40,126 nt of DNA from Clostridiales bacterium. Its GTDB lineage: Bacteria; Bacillota; Clostridia; Saccharofermentanales; Saccharofermentanaceae. The notes beneath the pieces are model-generated. The model worked only from the letters and a program-made list of their open reading frames with translations, did not search any database and was not told the origin of the DNA. Numbering within the stretch: the first letter of the stretch is position 1; each line of letters opens with the position of its first letter. Of this stretch, positions 25,450 to 33,780 are shown piece after piece. The DNA lies in NCBI GenBank assembly GCA_017615755.1, contig JAFZZM010000021.1, positions 1 to 40,126 on the forward strand, in the 5' to 3' direction. Position numbers and translations under genes: made by a program.

Positions 25450-25480
25450 AAAAATATAAACGAGCAGGGAGGGATCCAAT

Positions 25481-25912
25481 ATGTTAGTTAAACAGATCAA
25501 CGTCTTTATCGAGAACTCCTTTGGCCGTCTGGCTGAAGTTACAAAGACACTGGGCAAGGCCAATATCGATATCCGCGCACTTTATGTTGCAGATGCGACC
25601 GATTACGGTGTTCTCAGAATGATCCTGGATAAGCCGGAAGAGGCGGTTTCGGTTTTGACCGATGCCGGCTTTACAGTAAGTATGACACCGGTCCTGGCGA
25701 TTGCGATCCCAGACCGTGCGGGTACACTGGACCAGGCTCTGGCAGAGTTTTCGAAGACAGGTGAGTCGATGGAATACATTTACGGTTTCGTTGGCCGAGC
25801 TTCTTCCGATGCGGTCATGGTGATCCGTGTTAAGAATTTCGATCCGGTCATTCAGAAGTTTGAAGAGGCCGGTATCAGGATCTTAAGTCCTGAGGAGGTT
25901 TACGGTATTTGA
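25481..25912 (+). CDS. Tandem ACT-domain protein
   Basis: The 143-residue protein consists of two ACT domains (about 1-66 and 69-143), each with an N-terminal Gly-containing turn (ENSFGRLAEV, PDRAGTLDQA). ACT domains bind amino acids and control metabolic enzymes. This stand-alone tandem form is often found beside iorAB and aryl-CoA ligase genes in anaerobes, where it is thought to sense aromatic or branched amino acids. GGGAGGGA precedes the ATG. It overlaps the next gene in a TGATG sequence. Confidence 0.88.
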   Translation: MLVKQINVFIENSFGRLAEVTKTLGKANIDIRALYVADATDYGVLRMILDKPEEAVSVLTDAGFTVSMTPVLAIAIPDRAGTLDQALAEFSKTGESMEYIYGFVGRASSDAVMVIRVKNFDPVIQKFEEAGIRILSPEEVYGI

Positions 25913-27195
25913 TGAGTAATGATCCTTACAAAACAATGTTCGGAATCAGTGATGCGGTGGTTGAAATGGCTAATGAAGCGATGACCACCGCTTCATCTGT
26001 ATTTGATAAGATCGAGAAGACCCGTGAGATCAACCAGCTTCGTGTCCTGGAAGCGTTCCGTCATGCGAAGTTTGCCGAAGCACATCTTGGCGCGACGACC
26101 GGCTATGGTTATGATGATATCGGACGCGAGAAGATCGAGGAGATGTATGCAGAGCTTTTCGGTGCGGAAGCGGCATATGTACGCATTCAGGTAACATGCG
26201 GAACGCAGATCCTGGTGGCCTGCCTTTTCGGAATATTGAAGCCGGGTGAAGAGATGCTTTCCGTAAGTGGTCGTCCTTATGACACACTTGCCTCTGCTTT
26301 GGGCGTGAACAAAAAGAACGATGAGTTTACCGGCTCGCTTCTCGACTACGGCATGAAGTATGACGAAGTCATGCTGAAAGAGGACGGATCACCGGATCTT
26401 GAGGCGATACGGGCGGCAATCAAGCCCGAGACCAAGGTCGTCTTTCTCCAGAAGTCCAAGGGATATACAGACAGAAGATGCCTTCGTGCCGATGACATTA
26501 AGGCAGTCGTGGATCTGGTCAAAGGCATTTCGAAGGACATTATCGTATTTGTTGATAACTGCTACGGCGAATTTGTTGAGACACAGGAACCATGCGCTCT
26601 GGGCGCGGATCTTTGTGCCGGTTCTCTGATCAAAAATGCAGGTGGCGGACTTTGTCCTTCCGGTGCTTATGTGGCAGGTCGTAAGGATCTTATCGAACGG
26701 GTGGCCGAGCGTGTTACCGCACCGGGTCTGGGCAGTCATGTAGGCCCGAGCCTCGGATTTAACAGAGAGATCGCTCAGGGACTTTTCATGGCGCCGCATG
26801 TTGTGGCAGAAGCCATGAAAGGTGCGGTTTTTGCTGCTACGATGCTTTCCATGGCAGGTTGTAAATGTGATCCTGCATTTGACGATGCCCGCGGAGATAT
26901 TGTGCAAAGTGTCGCTTTTCCAAATGCGGAACAAATGGTAAACTTTTGTAGAATGATACAGAGTTGCTCGCCTGTCGACTCGTATGTATCACCGGAACCA
27001 TGGGACATGCCGGGCTATGACGCCCAGGTCGTCATGGCAGCGGGTGCTTTTGTACAGGGCGCATCCATCGAGCTTTCTGCGGATGGCCCCGTGAAACCGC
27101 CGTACCTTGTATATATGCAGGGCGGACTGGTTTTTGAACAGGTGAAACTTGCCGTAATGCTGGCAGTTTCGGAAATGCTTAAGAATAAGGGTTGA
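25912..27195 (+). CDS. PLP-dependent lyase, methionine gamma-lyase/aluminium-resistance family
   Basis: The 427-residue protein belongs to the fold-type I PLP family often named aluminium resistance protein or Met_gamma_lyase. It has the GYGYDDIGREKIEEMYAELF opening, VFVDNCYGEF with the PLP-ring Asp, and the Schiff-base K241 in SLIKNAGGG. The biological substrate of this subgroup is poorly established; cleavage of a C-S bond of an amino acid is the usual assumption. ATG 25912 overlaps the ACT gene stop. An in-frame TTG at 25909 is nearer the GAGGAGG site and cannot be excluded. It probably shares a transcript with the ACT gene. Confidence 0.87.
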   Translation: MSNDPYKTMFGISDAVVEMANEAMTTASSVFDKIEKTREINQLRVLEAFRHAKFAEAHLGATTGYGYDDIGREKIEEMYAELFGAEAAYVRIQVTCGTQILVACLFGILKPGEEMLSVSGRPYDTLASALGVNKKNDEFTGSLLDYGMKYDEVMLKEDGSPDLEAIRAAIKPETKVVFLQKSKGYTDRRCLRADDIKAVVDLVKGISKDIIVFVDNCYGEFVETQEPCALGADLCAGSLIKNAGGGLCPSGAYVAGRKDLIERVAERVTAPGLGSHVGPSLGFNREIAQGLFMAPHVVAEAMKGAVFAATMLSMAGCKCDPAFDDARGDIVQSVAFPNAEQMVNFCRMIQSCSPVDSYVSPEPWDMPGYDAQVVMAAGAFVQGASIELSADGPVKPPYLVYMQGGLVFEQVKLAVMLAVSEMLKNKG

Positions 27196-27197
27196 GT

Positions 27198-28979
27198 ATG
27201 GCGAAGAAGAAGCCGAACAAGGGGAATAGACCAAATAACGGACAGAATCCGAATCCTTCCAAGGGGAATCGCAATGTCGGCGGAAACAGACCGGCGATGC
27301 AGAAGCGTCCTTCCGGAAGCGATCCTGCTTTGCGTGGGCAGCGTCCTTCCGGCAATCGTCCGAATGGTAACAATGTACGTCCCACAGATGCAGCTTCTTC
27401 CGGTGAGAAACGATCCGACTGGCGTGATATGGTCTCTGAGGAGAAAATCACGGTTCGCCCTGATATGCCGCAGATTTCGCGTGTCCGTCCGAATCAGGAG
27501 AACGTGAAACCCCAGTACCGTCCGGATTCTGATAAGATCCAGCAGATCCCTGTTCGTGATCGGATGCCGAGAAAAGTAGAATCGAAGGGAAAGCGTGGCG
27601 AACTTGAACAGTTCGATGATACCAAGACGCAGACAACTCCTGCTTTTGTCGATGAGATGGCGGATTCCGATGAAGTGAGAAGAAGCCACATGGCAAAGAA
27701 GAGAAAGAGAGATGCGCTGAAGGCTTCTTTCAATGTTTTCCTGAGTATCGCCATTCTTATCGGTGTTCTTTGTATTGCGGTTCTTTATGTAGTGGACTAT
27801 GTAGCCGTAAAACCGAAGTATGCTTTTGTTACAGAAGGTACTATCGAGCATACGATCGGTGCCAAGGCTTTGATCTTGCGTGATGAACATGTGACGTTGT
27901 CTACGCATTCCGGCACTTTGCTTTCCCAGGCTACGGAAGGCAGCCGTGTTTCCATGGACCAGGTCCTGGCGATGGTCATTCCGGAGGGAATGGAGTCGAC
28001 ATTGACCGAGTTGAGAAATGTCGAAAGACAGATCGTTGATATCGAGCGTGAGCTTATGGCGAAGGGCAAGGGTGAAGGTGCCAAGGCTATCTTCGATGAG
28101 ATCAATGCCGAGATATCTCCGATCATTTCCACGGTCAGAAAAGATACGATCCTCGGTAATCTTACCAACATGAACAGTTATTCATCTTCGATCCGTGTTT
28201 TGATGGAAACCAGAGATACGAATATCGAGAGCATCGATTTCGATGACGAACAGTTGCTTGTACTGCAGCGCACACAGCAGGCCTTAAAGAGTCAGCTCCA
28301 GAGTAAGGCTGCGACGGTTAAAGCGGAGATGTCCGGTATTGTTTCCTATAAACTCGATGGTCACGAAAACGATGTGGATCTGAGTCAGTTGATGTCCATG
28401 ATGGATTATCAGTTTACGGATCTTCTCAAGAAGTGCGGCAGCATCATCAGTGGTGACTTGTCCGTCAAAGAGAAAGAACCGGTCCTTCGCATTGTCCAAA
28501 ACGATGTACAGTATCTGGCTTGTACGGTCAAGGGGGCTACTTTGTCCGATTTCCAGCTTGAATCGGAACATGTGATCCGCATCCCTGCAGAAGGTATCTC
28601 GATCTCCGGTTGCCGCGTGATCCGTGCGTCATATGCAGAGGAAGGTCTCTTCGTATTGTTTGAGACGAACAATCAGGTGGAAAGACTTCTGGATCGTAGA
28701 ACGGTAGATATTGAGATCGTGCAGAAGAAGAGTAAAGAGCAGAGCAAGGGATTGAAAGTTCCTGTATCGTCTCTGGTAAATCCTGATTATGACCGCGGTG
28801 TAGCATCGATCTATGTAAATGAAAGTGGTTACGCCAGATCCTATACTGTACTCGTGATCGACCACGATCGTGAGTATGCAATCATAGCTCCTGTCGATGA
28901 ACAGAGTGTACCGAGTATCAGTACGATCGTAATCACCAACCCGAGTACGGTCAAAGTCGGAGATAAGGTGGAGAAATAA
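27198..28979 (+). CDS. HlyD-like membrane protein with long disordered N-terminus
   Basis: The 593-residue protein has three parts: about 175 residues rich in Asn, Pro, Gly, Lys and Arg with no predicted structure; one membrane span (about 178-199); and an extracytoplasmic region. That region has a biotinyl/lipoyl-like half-motif (GTIEHTIGAKALILRDEHV), a helical hairpin section and a beta-barrel return, as in HlyD-type adaptors. ATG 27198 lies six bases after AAGGG and starts three bases past the lyase stop. It is followed after two bases by yggS and then sepF, a linkage seen in other Clostridia. No transporter ATPase or permease accompanies it, so an efflux role is doubtful; a function in envelope or division is inferred from context. 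Confidence 0.75.
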   Translation: MAKKKPNKGNRPNNGQNPNPSKGNRNVGGNRPAMQKRPSGSDPALRGQRPSGNRPNGNNVRPTDAASSGEKRSDWRDMVSEEKITVRPDMPQISRVRPNQENVKPQYRPDSDKIQQIPVRDRMPRKVESKGKRGELEQFDDTKTQTTPAFVDEMADSDEVRRSHMAKKRKRDALKASFNVFLSIAILIGVLCIAVLYVVDYVAVKPKYAFVTEGTIEHTIGAKALILRDEHVTLSTHSGTLLSQATEGSRVSMDQVLAMVIPEGMESTLTELRNVERQIVDIERELMAKGKGEGAKAIFDEINAEISPIISTVRKDTILGNLTNMNSYSSSIRVLMETRDTNIESIDFDDEQLLVLQRTQQALKSQLQSKAATVKAEMSGIVSYKLDGHENDVDLSQLMSMMDYQFTDLLKKCGSIISGDLSVKEKEPVLRIVQNDVQYLACTVKGATLSDFQLESEHVIRIPAEGISISGCRVIRASYAEEGLFVLFETNNQVERLLDRRTVDIEIVQKKSKEQSKGLKVPVSSLVNPDYDRGVASIYVNESGYARSYTVLVIDHDREYAIIAPVDEQSVPSISTIVITNPSTVKVGDKVEK

Positions 28980-28981
28980 CC

Positions 28982-29710
28982 ATGGAAATGTACAGCAAGG
29001 AAGTCATGCAGGAAAATATCGCCAAAGTGCGCAGAAGTATCGCAGATGCAGCTGCTGAAGCAGGCCGTGACCCTTCTGAGATAACTCTGATCGGCGTTTC
29101 CAAGTTCTTTCCTGCGGAATACGCAAAACAGGCTTTTGAACTCGGCCTTACAGATCTTGGCGAGAACCGTCCGGAAGAGATGCATGCCAAGAGAGCGGCT
29201 CTTCTTGAAGCGGGCATAAGCCCGAACTGGCATCTGATCGGTACGATCCAGTCCAGAAAGGTAAGACTTATCGTCGGCGAGCCTTATCTGATCCACTCGG
29301 TGGATACTCTTTCGCTGGCAAAAGAGATTTCCAAGCGTTCACAGAACGCGGGAATTGTTTCACCAATATTGCTGGAAGTAAACGTTTCAGGGGAAGAAAG
29401 CAAACATGGTTTTTCTGAAGAAGAAGTGCTTGCATCCCTGGAAGACCTGCTATTACTGCCTAATCTGTCGATCGAGGGCTTGATGACCATGGCGCCGATC
29501 CAGCAGAAAGAAGGCGAAGCACGCGTGATTTTCGAAAAAACCAGAGTGCTTTTTGATAAGATAAGTCATCTTGGTGTAAAAAAAGAAAGCTGGAACAAAT
29601 TATCTATGGGCATGAGCGGTGATTACAAGGATGCAATCATCTGCGGCTCCACACATGTGCGCGTGGGAACGGCTATCTTCGGCAAGAGAGACTATCCTGA
29701 TCCGGTGTAA
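28982..29710 (+). CDS. yggS: YggS/PLPBP family pyridoxal-phosphate homeostasis protein
   Basis: The 242-residue single-domain PLP-binding barrel has its cofactor lysine at K41 in IGVSKFFP. Further family motifs are LGENRPEEM, WHLIGTIQSRK, HSVD, EVNVSGEESKHGF, LMTMAP and LSMGMSGDY. It has no known catalytic activity; family members buffer free PLP and affect amino-acid and keto-acid pools. In Gram-positive bacteria the gene typically precedes sepF, as it does here (185 bp), though sepF has its own promoter. Confidence 0.93.
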   Translation: MEMYSKEVMQENIAKVRRSIADAAAEAGRDPSEITLIGVSKFFPAEYAKQAFELGLTDLGENRPEEMHAKRAALLEAGISPNWHLIGTIQSRKVRLIVGEPYLIHSVDTLSLAKEISKRSQNAGIVSPILLEVNVSGEESKHGFSEEEVLASLEDLLLLPNLSIEGLMTMAPIQQKEGEARVIFEKTRVLFDKISHLGVKKESWNKLSMGMSGDYKDAIICGSTHVRVGTAIFGKRDYPDPV

Positions 29711-29807
29711 TGTTGCACGAAAGTAACACGAAATTCGGTGATTGTTTCGGAAAAATTACAGAGAAATATGTAAAAATTACATGTTATTTACCGATGCTCT
29801 GATTCTA

Positions 29808-29836
29808 TTGCAAGCCCAAATTCGTAGTTCTATACT
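29808..29836 (+). promoter_or_regulatory. Promoter of sepF
   Basis: TTGCAA (29808-29813), a 17-base spacer and TATACT (29831-29836), 58 bases before the ATG. Confidence 0.7.
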
Positions 29837-29894
29837 GACACCATAGTGAAATTAGCCAGTGGGACACACTGATGCATGAAATTTGGAGGTTAGT

Positions 29895-30422
29895 ATGGCA
29901 GGATTTATTAAGAAGATGTTCAACAAGGTTGCAGGTATCGACGAGAACGAAGAGTGGGACGAGAACGAAATGTATGATTCCGAAGAAATGTCCGACTACG
30001 AAGTTGATCCGATGGAAGGCTATCGTGAGGCAGATACAGATTATGTAGAGCCGAGAGTAGAAGTTGTTGACACACAGATGAGTGCACGTTCTTATCCGAT
30101 CAAGAGTGTTCAGTCCTCTTCCAACCAGGTGGTTATTCTTCAGCCTGACAGCATCCGTTCTTCTCAGGCAGTTTGTGATCACATTCGTGAAGGCCATACA
30201 GTAATCTGCAATATTGAAAATGTTGACCGTAACGTTGCTCAGCGCGTTATCGACTATATCTCCGGTGCAGCTTATTCTATCGATGGTAACGTTAAGCCGA
30301 TCGACCAGAACAGAAAGACTTTCGTAGTTGCTCCGAGAAATGTTTCTCTGATGGATCGTGATGCTCTTGCTAAGCAGGCAGAAGCTCAGAACCAGCAGCA
30401 GGTTTACCGTCAGGTTCTCTGA
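29895..30422 (+). CDS. sepF: Cell division protein SepF
   Basis: SepF links FtsZ filaments to the membrane. The 175-residue protein starts with the amphipathic membrane-binding helix MAGFIKKMFNKV, then an acidic flexible linker (about 16-60) and the SepF domain (about 80-165) containing VVILQPDSI, VICNIENVD, AQRVIDYISGAAYSIDG and FVVAPRNV. ATG 29895 follows GGAGG by five bases. It is a separate transcription unit closed by a strong terminator. Confidence 0.95.
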   Translation: MAGFIKKMFNKVAGIDENEEWDENEMYDSEEMSDYEVDPMEGYREADTDYVEPRVEVVDTQMSARSYPIKSVQSSSNQVVILQPDSIRSSQAVCDHIREGHTVICNIENVDRNVAQRVIDYISGAAYSIDGNVKPIDQNRKTFVVAPRNVSLMDRDALAKQAEAQNQQQVYRQVL

Positions 30423-30446
30423 TTTAGATAATCAATAATTAACACT

Positions 30447-30477
30447 AAAAAGACTGTCTTCGCGACAGTCTTTTTTT
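30447..30477 (+). terminator. Terminator of sepF
   Basis: AAAAAGACTGTC (30447-30458) pairs perfectly with GACAGTCTTTTT (30464-30475) around loop TTCGC and is followed by more T residues. Confidence 0.93.
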
Positions 30478-30515
30478 ATGACTTTTTTCTTATCGTTCTT
30501 AATTTGGATTACTTC

Positions 30516-30521
30516 TATAAT
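30516..30521 (+). promoter_or_regulatory. -10 box of the duplicated-domain membrane protein gene
   Basis: TATAAT at 30516-30521, 43 bases before ATG 30565. The -35 region is not recognisable. Confidence 0.5.
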
Positions 30522-30564
30522 GAGATTAGGAGAAAGAATCAGGGAAGCTTTGGAGGTAGAAGAT

Positions 30565-31956
30565 ATGAATGAGAATGATCCTAATAGCAATTTGCAGAAG
30601 TCACCCATTTTGTCCCCTGAAACGTTAGCGAAAAAGGAAGAAACAACTTTGGCCTCTGTTGCTCCGGAACCGCAGACGGATGCTGTCTCTTCCGGCAGTA
30701 AAAGTAAGATGATTCTCATTGGTTCGTGCACAGCCTTGTTACTGATCGGATCTGTTTCAGTCGCGTTACTTGTTCACTCGGGTGCTTTTTCTAAGGATAA
30801 AAAGCCGGAAAAAGAGGAAACGGTAATTACATTAACCTCGGAAACAAAGAAGGAAACAAAAGAGGAAACCACCAAAGAAGAAACGCAGGAGAAGACCGAC
30901 ACAAGTGCTACGTCTACTGATGCAACAACTGCGGCTTCGAATAATCATAAGTCTGTAACCGAACTGAGTCAGATCACTGATGATCAGATCAGGATCATGG
31001 ATGAAACGGCAAGAAAGCTCATAAGAACCGATAGTAATTCCATAGGTGGCGGTATGCCTGATGAAGTGGATATTGATGGTATGTACCATCTTGGCATGAT
31101 GCGGCAGATAATTAATTATGAGAACGCTATGTATGGCGAATGTGATCAGATCGAGATGGTGTATCAGGTTCAGGTGACGGACAAGACCGGGACCGAGCCG
31201 GTCAAGCGTCAGTTTTTCTGGATGGTTGGATTTGATGCAGTGTATCAGGATGGGACGATCGATCCAACGAAGATCGAGTTCATGTTCGGAACGATGTGTT
31301 TTGATAACTGGACGATGCAAGGTGCAGTTAGTGTTAACAATCTGGTTCGTGAGGCAGAGTTAAATTGGCCTTTGTACGAAAAGGAAATCGATAAATCACT
31401 CATTCAATCTTTTGAAGGAGCGGTCGTAGATGAAGTTCCTGTAATCAGATCGCTTAGTCAGCTTACAGATGCCATGGCGGAAGAAATCCAAAAGGGAAGC
31501 CAGGATTTTATGCATTTTGGTTTTCATTATTCTTCAGGCGCTCAATTCGATAGTATTAAGATCGAAAATATTGAATTTGCCGGTTTTGCATTAGCGAGTG
31601 CTCCGAATCATAATATCAATTGTATCTATCCTATATACAAGATGGATATCGTGGATCTGAACCAGACACCGCCGGAAAAGAAAAGTATATATTGGTTCCT
31701 TGGTTTTAAAGGTACTTATGAAGGCGGACAGGTACAAACGGGATTACTCTATCAATCTTCTTACCCTAATCGGATAAGTGACTTTATGGATTTAACTTCT
31801 ATCGATAAGTTGAGAGAATACATACAGGCAGAAGAAGCTTTGGGATGGAATTATGAAGATAATCTTGAAAAAGAACTGTACACTGTTCCGGTAAAGTCGA
31901 ATTCCACTTCCGAAACAACGGGGGCGTCCACAGAAGAGACAACTGATAATACCTGA
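30565..31956 (+). CDS. Membrane-anchored protein with an internally duplicated domain, function unknown
   Basis: The 463-residue protein has a short cytoplasmic N-terminus, one membrane span (about 49-71), a Glu/Lys/Thr-rich stalk (about 77-130) and two related extracytoplasmic domains (about 133-279 and 296-440). Matching landmarks are ELSQITDD with SLSQLTDA, YQVQVTD with YKMDIVD, QFFWMVGFDAVYQDG with SIYWFLGFKGTYEGG, and NNLVREAELNW with DKLREYIQAEEALGW. A Ser/Thr-rich end follows. ATG 30565 is chosen because GGAGG lies eight bases upstream; earlier in-frame starts lie in the sepF terminator or at the promoter. I do not recognise the domain. A bidirectional terminator follows. Confidence 0.75.
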   Translation: MNENDPNSNLQKSPILSPETLAKKEETTLASVAPEPQTDAVSSGSKSKMILIGSCTALLLIGSVSVALLVHSGAFSKDKKPEKEETVITLTSETKKETKEETTKEETQEKTDTSATSTDATTAASNNHKSVTELSQITDDQIRIMDETARKLIRTDSNSIGGGMPDEVDIDGMYHLGMMRQIINYENAMYGECDQIEMVYQVQVTDKTGTEPVKRQFFWMVGFDAVYQDGTIDPTKIEFMFGTMCFDNWTMQGAVSVNNLVREAELNWPLYEKEIDKSLIQSFEGAVVDEVPVIRSLSQLTDAMAEEIQKGSQDFMHFGFHYSSGAQFDSIKIENIEFAGFALASAPNHNINCIYPIYKMDIVDLNQTPPEKKSIYWFLGFKGTYEGGQVQTGLLYQSSYPNRISDFMDLTSIDKLREYIQAEEALGWNYEDNLEKELYTVPVKSNSTSETTGASTEETTDNT

Positions 31957-31988
31957 TCTAAGTTTCACATATTGTATTTAGAGAACGA

Positions 31989-32019
31989 AAAAGACCGGCA
32001 TTTCGAATGCCGGTCTTTT
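31989..32019. terminator. Bidirectional terminator between convergent genes
   Basis: A perfect 14-bp stem AAAAGACCGGCATT / AATGCCGGTCTTTT with loop TCG serves the plus-strand gene ending at 31956 and the minus-strand glnS ending at 32043. Confidence 0.93.
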
Positions 32020-32042
32020 GTTTCTAAACAATAAGATGAATA

Positions 32043-33707
32043 TCAGTTCCCCGGTTTGTAGCTGTCTTTCAACGATACGCTTCGGTTGAAAACGAGACAG
32101 CCCGGTTTGCTGTCCTTGGTATCCATGCAGAAGTAGCCGAGTCGCAGGAACTGGAAACGGTCAGCCGGTTTTGCATCGGCCAGGGAAGCTTCCACTTTCG
32201 CGCCTTCAACAACGGTGAGGGAATCCGGATTGATGAAATCCAGATAGTTACAATCCGCAAGATCCGGTGCTTCAACAGTGAAGAGACGGTCATAGAGACG
32301 TACAGTTGCATCGATGGCTGTCTTGGTATCTACCCAGTGAATGGTTGCCTTGATACGGCGTCCGTCAGCCGGATTACCACCACGGCTGGATTCTTCGTAG
32401 TCAGCATGTACGGCGATCACATTACCGTTCTCATCCTTGTCGCAGCCTGTGCACTTGATGACATAGGCAGACTTCAGACGAACTTCGTTACCGGGGAAGA
32501 GACGGAAGTATTTCTTTTCCGGAACCTCCATGAAATCCTCGGCTTCGATCCACAGTTCTTTTGAGAAAGAAACCTCACGCGTACCATCTTCCGGACGCTC
32601 CGGGTTGTTCTCAACAGTAAAGGTCTCTGTCTGTCCTTCCGGATAGTTGTCGATGATCAGCTTTACCGGATGAACGACACCCATGACACGCTTAGCGGTC
32701 GCATTCAGATCTTCACGCAGGCAGTACTCGAGGAATGCGTAGTCAACGACGGCATTGACCTTGGAGATACCGTTTCTGGAGTGGAAGTTGTGAATGGATG
32801 CCGGAGTGTATCCACGACGACGCAGACCGCAAAGGGTAGGCATACGAGGATCATCCCAACCGTCAACGAGGCCTGTCTCGACCATGTTACGAAGCTTTCT
32901 CTTACTGAGGACCGTATGTGTGATACCCAGTCTTGCAAACTCGATCTGACGCGGCTTGCTTGGAACGGATACGTTCTCGATGACCCAGTCATAAAGCGGA
33001 CGGTGTGCCTCGAACTCGAGAGAGCAGAGGGAGTGTGTGATGCCTTCCAGCGCATCCTCGATCGGGTGGGCAAAGTCGTACATCGGGTAGATGCACCACT
33101 TGTCGCCGGTGTTGTGATGACGCATATGGTTGATTCTGTAGATAGCAGGATCACGCATATTGAAGTTACCGGAAGCCAGATCGATCTTGGCACGAAGTGT
33201 CATGGCACCGTCTTCAAACTCGCCGTTCTTCATTCTCTCGAAAAGGTCCAGGCTCTCTTCGATCGGACGGTCACGGTACGGGCTTGTTGCCGGGTGAGTC
33301 AGGTCGCCTCTGTGCTCCTTCATTTCTTCCGGAGTCAGCTGGCAGACATACGCCAGACCCTTCTTGATCAGCTCTACCGCGTACTCATACATCTTGTCGA
33401 AGTAGGAAGAAGCATAATAGAAGCGGTCGTCCCAGTCATGTCCGAGCCACTTGATATCTTCCTTGATGGCCTCGACGTATTCTTCGTCTTCTTTGGTCGG
33501 GTTGGTGTCATCCATACGGAGGTTACAAAGTCCGCCGTACTGTTCCGCCATACCGAAATCGATCTCCAAAGCCTTGGCATGACCGATATGCAGATAGCCG
33601 TTCGGTTCCGGTGGGAAACGTGTATGAACGGTCTTACCTTCGTAACGTCCACCCGGTCCGATATCTTCCTCGATTGCTTCATGAATAAAACTCTTATATT
33701 CGCTCAT
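32043..33707 (-). CDS. glnS: Glutaminyl-tRNA synthetase
   Basis: GlnRS charges tRNA-Gln directly. The 554-residue class I synthetase has FPPEPNGYLHIGHAK (HIGH at 40-43), the GlnRS-type MDDTNPTKE, a KMSKS variant VLSKRKL and the two C-terminal anticodon-binding beta-barrels. The PPEPNG signature separates it from GltX. Its length matches E. coli GlnS. The ribosome-binding site is weak (AGTGAGAG). It lies 73 bp downstream of gltX on the same strand, and an AAGTGCTTTT element (33760-33751) lies in the gap. Many Firmicutes lack GlnRS and use GatCAB amidation, so its presence is a useful lineage marker. Confidence 0.96.
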   Translation of the reverse strand: MSEYKSFIHEAIEEDIGPGGRYEGKTVHTRFPPEPNGYLHIGHAKALEIDFGMAEQYGGLCNLRMDDTNPTKEDEEYVEAIKEDIKWLGHDWDDRFYYASSYFDKMYEYAVELIKKGLAYVCQLTPEEMKEHRGDLTHPATSPYRDRPIEESLDLFERMKNGEFEDGAMTLRAKIDLASGNFNMRDPAIYRINHMRHHNTGDKWCIYPMYDFAHPIEDALEGITHSLCSLEFEAHRPLYDWVIENVSVPSKPRQIEFARLGITHTVLSKRKLRNMVETGLVDGWDDPRMPTLCGLRRRGYTPASIHNFHSRNGISKVNAVVDYAFLEYCLREDLNATAKRVMGVVHPVKLIIDNYPEGQTETFTVENNPERPEDGTREVSFSKELWIEAEDFMEVPEKKYFRLFPGNEVRLKSAYVIKCTGCDKDENGNVIAVHADYEESSRGGNPADGRRIKATIHWVDTKTAIDATVRLYDRLFTVEAPDLADCNYLDFINPDSLTVVEGAKVEASLADAKPADRFQFLRLGYFCMDTKDSKPGCLVFNRSVSLKDSYKPGN

Positions 33708-33780
33708 AATATGTAACTCTCACTTTCTTCGTTATCTGAAATCTTTTGGCAAAAGCACTTCTTCGGGAAGCCTTCCGCAA

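Noticed and set aside
32670..33716. 348-residue plus-strand frame opposite glnS
   Set aside because: Shadow of glnS; no promoter or ribosome-binding site.
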